From positions 1-15,367 of the forward strand of contig PJAB01001330.1 in assembly GCA_002887195.1 (NCBI GenBank): DNA of 15,367 nt. Reading direction: 5' to 3'. This document shows positions 1-6,313 of this stretch, piece by piece. Numbering within the stretch: position 1 is the first letter of the stretch; each line of letters opens with the position of its first letter. A program made the translations under genes and the position numbers. This DNA is from Chrysochromulina parva. Taxonomy: Eukaryota; Haptophyta; Prymnesiales; Chrysochromulinaceae. A model generated the notes under the pieces. That model saw only the letters and a list, made by a program, of their open reading frames with translations, was not told the DNA's origin and did not search any database.

Positions 1-120
1 CATCAGCGCGCCTGTGCCGCCCGCCGGTCATCAGGACGCAATCAGAGGCCATCAGGATGCAATCAGCGGTCATCAGGACGCAATCAGAGGCCATCAGCGC
101 GCCTGTGCCGCCCGTCGGTC
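1..120 (-). repeat. 29-bp direct repeat flanking TGATTGC units; probable fifth LRRC49-like intron, incomplete
   Basis: Bases 1-29 and 92-120 match at 28 of 29 positions, offset 91, with 10-11-bp TGATTGC-type units between. The right copy contains the end of the last recognisable coding segment (AAQ at 103-111). There is no GT dinucleotide on the sense strand across these units; the only splice-like boundary is CACAG followed by GC in both copies. Reading past it meets TGA after two codons. It may be a GC-AG intron or part of a longer array that continues outside the window. Confidence 0.6.
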
Positions 121-2232
121 GTCCTCGGAGACGCGCCGTAAGTCGAGATGGCGAAGGGAACGGCCGATGCACAGGATCGCCTGCCGGTATGACGCGTCCG
201 ACGCGACCGGGTTTCCGTCGAGCGCGAGCTCATGCAACCCTGCGGCGGCCTGCACGCACGGGACGCTCGCGAAACATCATGACACAATCAGAACGCACTC
301 AGAACGTAATCAGAACGCAATCAGTACGCACTCAGTACACACTCAGAACGTAATCAGAACGCACTCAGTACGCACTCAGTACGCACTCAGGATGCAATCC
401 GTGCGCACTCAGTACGCAATCAGGACGCAATCATAACGTAGTCAGCGTACTTGCAGGCACGAGACGCTCGCGAGCGTGTTGATGGCGTTGTAGGAGAGAA
501 ATAGGCGTTGCAGCGCCGGCAGCGCCTCCACTCCCGCCACCGACGTGATCAAGTTTCGTCGCAAGTTGAGCTCGGCCAGCGAGGTGAGGCCGGTGAGCCG
601 GCGCGCCTCGAGGTGCGCGATCTGGTTGCCCGCGAGATTGAGCACGCGCAGCTCGGAGAGGGAGCCATCATCAGGGGCCATAATCAGATTCGTCACATCA
701 GGGGTCAATCAGATTCGTCACCTGGTTGCCCGCGAGATTGAGCACGCGCAGCTCGGAGAGGGTCGACAAGCCGTCGATGGCTCCGATCTGATGGCAATGC
801 ATGCCGAGCTTCGTCAACGCCTCGAGGCACGCTTAGGGGCAACCAGGCGGCGTAATCAGGGGCAATCCACGTACTTCATCAAGCGCAATCAAGAGCTCTC
901 CAGGTGCAATCTGGGGCAATCCACTTACTTCATCAAGCGCAATCAAGAGCTCTCGAGGTGCAATCAGGGGCCATCCGCGTACCTGGTTGCAGTGCAGGTC
1001 GAGCACGTCGAGCTTCGTCAGCTTCTCGAGGCGCTCGATGGCCCGAATCGCATTCTTGCCGAGCATGAGCACACGGAGCGAGGGGACTCCCTCGAGGCCC
1101 GAGATGCTCGAAATCCGGTTGTTGTACCTGATGAGAGGGGCACTCAAGAGGGTGCTCAGAGGGCACTCAGAGGGCACTCAGAGGGCACTCAAGGAGGCAG
1201 TCAGAGGGCACTCAGAGGGCACTCAAGGAGGCAGTCAAGGAGGCAGTCGTGTGCGCACAGGTCGAGGAAGATGAGGTACGGCAGCGTGTGGAGGTTGCTG
1301 ATCTCGGCGATTGCGTTGTTCTGGTAGTTGAGCAGCCGAAGCCTCTCCTCGCCTTGCAGTAAGGGGCACGCGGTGAGACCTCGACGATCGAGATTAAGGC
1401 GCTCAGGGCTGGCGAGGCGCTCGGCTTGTGAACGCGACACTACCGATGCGACTGGCGCCCCGCCGCCGCTGCCCGTGCCGCCGCCGAGGCCGCCGCCGCC
1501 GCCGCCGCCGCCGCCAGTGCCGCCGACGCCGACGCCGACCCCAGCGCTGCCGCTGCCGCTGCCGCCGCCGCCGCCAGCGCCGCCCCCAGCGCCGCCCCCA
1601 GCGCCGCCGCCAGTGCCGGCGGGCCCAGCCCCGACGTGTTCGTGGGTGCCCGTCAAGCCGAGGCTTGCCGCAGTTGTGGCCGTCGTCGCTCGATCTACGC
1701 CTGCTGTGACGCTCGCCGAAGCCGGACGCGCCGGAAGGCCGAGAGTCGCCGCGCCCGCTGCCGCAGCGGGCAGCTCGGGGTCGGCGAAGCTGCTCTGGAA
1801 TGGCGGGCGTATCCACGAGGCGGCCGGTGCCGCCGCCATGGTGCCTACAGCGCTCGCACCGCGCAGCGATCCGGGTGCGGCGGAGCTTGCGCTCGATGGC
1901 CTCATGCTCAGACCACGTGACGCGCTCCCGTTGGAAGCGCAGCCAGTCAGCGGAGCCGCACGGTAGAGCGGCGTCACCACGGAGCCCTGCTGCAGCGGCT
2001 GCTGCTGGGAGACCAGGCCGCCTGCTGAGGATGGTCGGCCGCCTGGCCGCACGCCGCTGGGCACGACCGTCGTCGTCGTGCCCTGCACCTGTCGTTGGAT
2101 GGTGGTCTCTGCGAGCCGGTTGAGCAGTGCGAGCGTGCGAGCGTCAAACTTGCCGGCCGACGTCAGCACAGCTGGACTGGCGGGCTTGGCGATACCGCCG
2201 CCGCTCGTGGCGTTGCCATTCGTGGCGCGCAT
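103..2232 (-). CDS. LRRC49: LRRC49-like leucine-rich repeat protein, 3' end beyond window
   Basis: Likely subunit of the tubulin polyglutamylase complex, which modifies axonemal and cytoplasmic microtubules in animals. Exons I assign by frame and homology: 2232-1259, 1127-983, 787-722, 621-451 and 249-103; all junction phases agree, giving 501 codons in the window. The N-terminal ~270 residues are low complexity, with long Gly runs. The LRR domain follows: RLNLDRRGLTACPLLQGEE, then 22-residue SDS22-type repeats (LDLYNNRISSISGLEG, VLMLGKNAIRAIERLEK, VLDLHCNQIGAIDGLST, LNLAGNQIAHLEARR, LNLRRNLITSVAG, LFLSYNAINTLASVSCL) and a cap-like segment with LALDGNP and HLDLRRVSEDDRRAAQ. Order and spacing match my recollection of animal LRRC49 through the segment after the LRRs. 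The ATG at 2232 is the first in a long open frame. The final exon has no clear GT donor; the gene continues left of position 1. A generic SDS22-like LRR protein is the alternative. Confidence 0.82.
250..450 (-). other. LRRC49-like intron 4 (201 nt), 11-bp satellite plus exon copy
   Basis: Donor CTGCAA|GTACGC, acceptor CGTGCAG|GCCGCC; joining gives VSCLQAAAGLHELALDGNP. About 14 degenerate 11-bp units (plus strand AACGCACTCAG; sense CTGAGTGCGTT or CTGATTGCGTT) fill 284-448. The last 22 nt (251-272) match the last 22 nt of the exon before the final base (452-473) at 20 of 22 positions, both ending at the splice junction. Confidence 0.83.
622..721 (-). other. LRRC49-like intron 3 (100 nt) ending in a perfect 41-bp copy of exon 3
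   Basis: Donor CAACCAG|GTGACG at 721. The acceptor is the CAACCAG at the end of a second copy of the exon 3 terminus. Bases 622-662 are identical to 722-762 over 41 bp, offset exactly 100, which is the intron length. Splicing yields LNLAGNQIAHLEARR with one copy of the LRR segment; reading through meets an in-frame TGA. The unique 59 nt contain GTGACGAATCTGATT twice. Confidence 0.85.
788..982 (-). other. LRRC49-like intron 2 (195 nt) with 54-bp tandem repeat and decayed exon copy
   Basis: Donor CAACCAG|GTACGC, acceptor TTGCCATCAG|ATCGG; joining gives HCNQIGAIDGL and keeps the 22-residue LRR spacing. Two 54-bp units (861-914 and 915-968) plus a partial third each carry a donor-like site (GTACGT at 874, GTAAGT at 928, real GTACGC at 982). 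The last ~42 nt (788-829) resemble the end of exon 2 (983-1033): both contain CTCGAG, TGACGAAGCTCG, then TGCAYTGC and CAG, with a 9-nt deletion in the intron copy. Confidence 0.8.
1128..1258 (-). other. LRRC49-like intron 1 (131 nt, 11/12-bp tandem units)
   Basis: Donor GTGCGC after GACCT, acceptor CTCTCATCAG before GTACAACAAC; joining gives FLDLYNNRISS in phase 2, the expected LRR sequence. The interior is a tandem of 11-bp units (sense GAGTGCCCTCT) mixed with 12-bp units (sense GACTGCCTCCTT). No copy of the upstream exon end is apparent at the 3' end. Confidence 0.85.
1474..1625 (-). repeat. Gly-coding GCC/GGC low-complexity tract inside LRRC49-like exon 1
   Basis: Imperfect triplet expansion that reads as Gly with interspersed Ser, Ala, Val and Thr on the minus strand, between the N-terminal region and the LRR domain. 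It looks like a flexible linker and produces long, proline- or arginine-rich shadow frames in other registers. Confidence 0.8.
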
Positions 2233-2482
2233 TCTCAGCCTTTTCTCAGCGAGCGAAACCTCCCTACAAACACAGTGTGAAGAGTGGGTAGATTTGCATT
2301 CTCATGCTCAACGGCCGGCCTCGCCCCTGTCGAGGTCAAGCAGAAGAAGGGATGTTTGGATTTTGAGAGATGGTACTGTATACACATTTTTCAGCTCGTG
2401 TGTGTGGTGCTGTGGTGCGACGGCGTGACGGCGCGTCACACACCTAGAAGCGCTCTCGTTCGCTCGGCTTTCATATCGCGAC
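2233..2482. other. Intergenic, LRRC49-like 5' flank / esterase 3' flank
   Basis: 250 bp between two minus-strand genes, noticeably lower in GC than the flanks. No further gene, TATA motif or clear polyadenylation hexamer was recognised. Confidence 0.5.
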
Positions 2483-3801
2483 TCAGGCCGTGGCCCACCG
2501 CTCGTTGATGAGCCAGCCGATGCCCCTCGACACGAGTGAGAGCTTGAGCGACGTATGGTCCTCGCCGGCGATCTCGACGGCGCCTTCGACGACAAGCCCC
2601 CGAGCACGGAGAACGGCCGCGAGCTGGTGGGATGCCTCCGGAATGCCGCGGTGCACGTTCGCGCGCAGCGAGGTCCACTGCGTGGCGGGTGCATCGGGCG
2701 GCGGCGGTGGCTCCCTCTCGCGCTCGCCATAGGCGACGAAGACGCCCGCAGGTCGCACCGCGCCCGAATGACTGCTGATTGCTGCTGATGACTGCTGATG
2801 GCGGCTGAAGACGCCCGCAGGTCGCACCGCGCCCGAGGCGTCGTGTTGGGCATGGTGAGCGCCGTGTTGGACCGGTCGCACCGCGCCCGAGGCGTCGATG
2901 AGCGCCGTGTTGGGCGTGGTGAGCGCCGTGTTGGGCGTGGTGAGCCACTCGAGCAGCTCCGGATCGAAAGGCACGGAGGGTGAGCCAAGGACGTAGGCGT
3001 CGAGTACGTGGTGCGGGGCACGGAGGAGCACCTGCAGCCGTCATCAGACGCCATCAGACGTCACAAGCCGTCATCAGCAATCCTCTGCCGTCATCAACCG
3101 TCATCAGCAACAATCAGCAACAATCAGCAGTCATCAGCAGTCATCAGTGGGCGTAGGAGCACCTGCAGCGCGAGGGTGGCCGTGTACGAGGCGCCGAGCA
3201 GCGCTCGCCGCGCCGGTGGCACACGCAGCCCAAGCAGCTCTCCCTCCACATGAGGGAAGATGGACGTCGCAAAAGCGGAGGCGAGCCTCGCCGCGTGGGC
3301 GTTGAGGGCGTGGCCGGGCGTGATGGCAGCATGGTCGTACGGCGGATAGTCGCGACGACGCAGCGCCCGTAGCGCGGGGGCGTCCCATCCACGCGCGTTC
3401 GCGCCGTACGCCTCCCGCGCATGGCCAACGCCGACGACGCAAAGCCTGCGATAGCGTGCCTCTGGTGCAGCCTCCGGCGCCGACGCGAAATAGCCCGAGC
3501 CGCTGTAGGCGTGCAAGGCGGCTGCGCCAAAGAGGGACGGCTCAGGATCCAGCACGTACAGAATGAGCAAGCTCTCGTCCGGCGAAGCTGTGGTTGCTGG
3601 CGCGATGGACAGGTCGAGCTCGAGCTCAGGCACTGTGCCATCGCCGGGAAGCGCGAATCGATGCCGCTCCACGCGCGCGAGGCCGCATGGCATGGCGTCG
3701 TCGAAAGCGCGACGATGATTTCGCACGCGCGAAACTGCGACGGCGATGAGCACGGCGGCGACGGCGGCGACGCCAGCGCAACACAAATCGGTGCTCGGCA
3801 T
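2483..3801 (-). CDS. Membrane-anchored putative serine esterase (esterase D / siderophore-hydrolase-like)
   Basis: Exon 1 is 3801-3163, exon 2 3031-2483; joined phase 0, 395 aa if nothing else is spliced. An N-terminal hydrophobic helix (residues ~7-24) before a basic stretch suggests a signal anchor. Family clues: ILYVLDPEPSLFG, VGVGH, RDYPP, then the nucleophile elbow LLGASYTATLALQ (candidate Ser in GASYT), LGSPSVPFDPELLEW, GVFVAYGERE and, near the C-terminus, IAGEDHTSLKLSLVSRG with a candidate catalytic His. The order resembles the IroE/YbbA-type alpha/beta hydrolases that cleave acyl or siderophore esters. Substrate is unknown. Exon 2 contains nested in-frame duplications (2738-2942) where the family has only a short linker, so a second intron or a tolerated insertion is possible there. 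It is divergent from the splicing-factor gene on the right. Confidence 0.7.
2738..2942. repeat. Nested in-frame duplications in esterase exon 2, including an antisense intron-like unit
   Basis: A 30-bp segment occurs at 2738-2767 and 2807-2836 (offset 69), its 17-bp end recurs at 2874-2890 (offset 54), and a 21-bp unit is tandem at 2901-2921 and 2922-2942. All offsets are multiples of three, so the minus frame stays open. Between the first two copies (2768-2806) are TGATTGC/TGATGACTGC units reading on the plus strand, opposite to the gene. On the plus strand the 69 bp have the form CCCGCAG|GT ... CCCGCAG|GT. Confidence 0.8.
3032..3162 (-). other. Esterase intron (131 nt), 10-bp units and junction-straddling repeat
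   Basis: Donor CTGCAG|GTGCTC, acceptor GGCTGCAG|GTGCTC; joining gives TLALQVLLRAPHHV. Plus-strand bases 3152-3169 and 3021-3038 match at 17 of 18, offset 131 (the intron length), and the repeat spans both splice sites. The interior is a regular run of 10-bp units (sense CTGATGACGG, CTGATTGTTG). Confidence 0.87.
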
Positions 3802-3990
3802 TCGCCGTGAGGAATTCCGGGGCTCTTAGCGCGTGGGCTATGGAGCCCCGCTATGGAGCCCCGGAATTCCGCGCGAAGAAGGTGATCAACTTTTTCTCGA
3901 GCCTCTACCTCTGGAGGCCCACACCCCTCCCCCTATGTCTGTCCGTGGTCGTGTGAAAAATTTGTGAAAATAGTCCTCCGTGTCGTCGCG
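3802..3990. promoter_or_regulatory. Divergent promoter region between esterase and USP39
   Basis: The two ATGs (3801 minus, 3991 plus) are 189 bp apart, so this segment should hold both promoters and 5' UTRs. It contains an inverted repeat, described separately, and a pyrimidine-rich stretch (CACCCCTCCCCCTATG) before an A/T-richer leader. No TATA box was recognised. Confidence 0.6.
3811..3870. repeat. 15-bp perfect inverted repeat with internal 13-bp tandem
   Basis: GGAATTCCGGGGCTC at 3811-3825 is the exact reverse complement of 3856-3870. The 30-bp loop contains most of a tandem 13-mer, CTATGGAGCCCCG at 3838-3850 and 3851-3863. It could form a stem-loop or be a paired protein-binding site in the shared promoter. 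Confidence 0.85.
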
Positions 3991-5778
3991 ATGGATGGCG
4001 GCGATGAAAGCGCGGTGGGTGCAGCCGACGCCGGCGCGTCCGCTTGCCAGCCGTGCGGCGCGCCAGCGCCGGCCAAGCCGCGCAAGCGCATGCGACCATG
4101 GGAGGAGCCGGGCTTCCGCTGCCCGTACCTCGATACCATCAATCGGATGATCCTCGACTTTGACTTTGAGAAGGCATGCTCGGTGACGGGCCATGATTTC
4201 AACGTGTATGCGTGCCTCGTGTGCGGCAAGTTCTTCCAGGGCCGCGGAACGCACACACAGGCGTACACGCACTCGCTGCAGGAGAGCCACCACGTGTACA
4301 TGAATCTGCAGGATGGCCGCACATACTGCCTGCCCGATGGCTACGAGGTCGTGGACTCGTCGCTGCGCGATATCCAGAACATGCTCGACCCCAAGTTCAC
4401 CATGGCGTCGATTGACACGCTCGACCGTGTGCCCGTCTACGCGCGCGGGGTCGACGGTTCCGACTACATGCCCGGGTTGATCGGCCTCAACAACATCCGA
4501 CACACGGACTACATGAACGTCGTCCTACAAGCGCTGGCACGCGTGCCGCCGCTGCGCGACTTCTTCCTGCTGCCCGAGAACTACGCGCACATCAAGTCGC
4601 CGCTCGTGCTCGAGTTTGGCGCGCTCATGCGCAAGATGTGGTCGCCGCACAACTTCAAGGGGCAGGTGTCGCCTCACGAGCTGCTGCAGGCCATCATGCA
4701 TGTCAGTGGCAATCGGTTCAAGATCGGCACGCAGGCCGACCCTATGGAGTTCCTCACGTGGCTGCTCAATGCGCTGCACACCGACCTCGGCGGCACGCGC
4801 AAGCGCGGCTCGTCCATTGTCCACCGTGCCCTGCAAGGCACCGTGCGTGTGTCGACCCTCACGGCGGAGGCGGCGGCGGCGGCGGCGAGCTCACAAGAAG
4901 CCGTGCATGCGGAGACGAGCGAGGTGCCCTTTTTATACCTAACGGTCGACGTGCCCGCCGCGCCGCTCTTCAGGGACGCTCTCGAGCGGAACATCCTTCC
5001 ACAGGTGCATGCGAGTGCATGCGATTCGAGTGCGAGTGCATGCGGTTGAGTGATGTTGAGTGCGATTGAGTGTCTCTGCTGAGTGGCTTGCCTCGTCTGA
5101 GCCGTGTTCCATGCCACCTGCGCATCTGAGTGCATGCTGATTGCCTCCCTCATCACGTGCTCCATGCCACCTGCACATCTGCGGCCTGCGCATATGCTCT
5201 ATGCTCTAAGGTGCATCTCTGATTGCATGCTGATTGCATGCTGATTGCCTCCCTCATCAGGTGCCTCTCATCACATGCCTCTCAAAGTTCGACGGGCACA
5301 CGACGCAAGAGATGATGAACGGCGACCAGCGCAGGTACAAGCTCACTCGGCTGCCCAAGTACCTGATCGTGCATATCAAGCGCTTCTCCAAGAACACGCA
5401 GCAAGAGATTGAGAAGAACCCTACGATCGTCAACTTCCCAGTGCGTAGCACGCTCGGCGGCGTCTCGAAGTGCTTTTGAGTGCATCTCTGAGTGCACGAG
5501 TGCATGCTGATTGCCTCCCTCATCAGGTCCGCAACCTCGAGATGGCTAACTTCACCGAGCTCGCGCCCGACGCGTGCGGCACCCCCACCAAGTTCCATCT
5601 GATGTGCTCCATACAGCACGACGGCCTACCGGAGGCGGGCTCGTACCGCGGCTTTGTGCACTTTCGCGCCAACGACGCGTGGTACGAGGTGCAAGACTTG
5701 CATGTGAACGGCGTGCACCCGCAGCTCATCTCCGTCTCTGAGTCGTACATCCAGGTGTGGCGCGCCGCCGATGACTGA
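3991..5778 (+). CDS. USP39: USP39/Sad1-like tri-snRNP splicing factor, inactive ubiquitin-protease fold
   Basis: Nuclear pre-mRNA splicing factor of the U4/U6.U5 tri-snRNP. Exons 3991-5004, 5261-5440 and 5527-5778, all phase 0, 481 aa. The ATG at 3991 (GCGATGG) is the first ATG; the frame is open upstream only from a GTG. A basic leader (KPRKRMRPWEEPGF) precedes the zinc-finger UBP domain (residues ~44-120: CPYLDTINRMILDFDFEK, YACLVCGKFFQGRG, HTQAYTHSLQESHH). The USP-like domain begins GLNNIRHTDYMNVVLQAL: the catalytic Cys position is Asp173. The C-terminal box reads EAGSY rather than GHY, so the catalytic His is also missing, as in animal USP39. YLIVHIKRF, EKNPTIVNFP and SESYIQVW are typical. 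A splicing factor itself interrupted by the unusual repeat introns. Confidence 0.95.
5005..5260 (+). other. USP39 intron 1 (256 nt) with internal duplicate 3' module
   Basis: Donor CCACAG|GTGCAT, acceptor CCTCATCAG|GTGCCT; joining gives NILPQVPLITCLSKF. It is built from TGAGTGC, TGATTGC and GTGCATGC units. The 3' module TGCATGCTGATTGCCTCCCT followed by CATCAG (5235-5260) also occurs at 5131-5156 but there ends CATCAC. The segment CCATGCCACCTG is likewise duplicated (near 5110 and 5162). Confidence 0.92.
5441..5526 (+). other. USP39 intron 2 (86 nt), same 3' module as intron 1
   Basis: Donor TTCCCA|GTGCGT, acceptor CATCAG|GTCCGC; joining gives IVNFPVRNLEMANFTEL, which aligns with the family. 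Bases 5501-5526 are identical to 5235-5260 of intron 1 over 26 nt, and both are followed by GT. Confidence 0.9.
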
Positions 5779-6313
5779 GATCAGTCGAGGTCAATGGATG
5801 CCAGTGCCACGGCGCCGTCGCCGTCGCACGCGCCCAGACGCCCGCACACGTGGCACGCGCGTCTCGACTCTCGCAAAACGTCATATTCACGTCACGCCAC
5901 GGTGTCGGCAGTCGAGGGCGGGCAGCACGTCACGCATCCTCGCTACATCATCGCGCTACCGAGGTTCGTTCGCGCTCGTGTTTCGCGTCTTCGGGCGGCA
6001 CGCCACGCGGGCAGCGGGAAGCGTTCGCGGCCCGTGGTGGAGGCCTCGGTGTTCTTCTTATTACTTCTTTTAGATGCGCACCGATACCTATCTCGGAAAG
6101 CTTATCTCAGGCAGCGCCGGCACACGGTTCCGCGGGCGGCCCCCGGGGGCCCTTTCGAGGAAGTCACGCGAGTCGGGCGAGGTCGTCTGACGCCGAGTCG
6201 CAACCGCCACGTACCGTGTGCTATCGTGTACCCGCCCGGGAAACCGACTCGCGCTGTGGCGGTCGGAGGACGCCACACACGTCTCTGTACCATACGGCCA
6301 TCGGTTCTGAGCG
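5779..6313. other. Intergenic between convergent USP39 and RING1-like genes
   Basis: 535 bp expected to hold both 3' UTRs. A perfect 14-bp GC palindrome (GGCCCCCGGGGGCC) lies at 6138-6151 and a T/A-rich stretch (TTCTTCTTATTACTTCTTTT) near 6053-6072. Open frames cross the region but resemble no family; I see no supported gene. Confidence 0.55.

Noticed and set aside
284..448. CRISPR-like regular array
   Set aside because: The units are contiguous 11-bp degenerate repeats without unique spacers, inside an intron of a eukaryotic gene.
1328..1966. Long plus-strand Pro/Ala-rich open frame
   Set aside because: It is the complement of the Gly-rich exon 1 of the LRRC49-like gene; composition is explained by GCC/GGC triplets.
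3964..3990. USP39 start at 3964
   Set aside because: That position is GTG; the first ATG is at 3991 with a good context.
5005..5260. Exon-end copy in the USP39 introns
   Set aside because: Only CAGGTGC is common to both junctions of intron 1, too short to claim a duplication.
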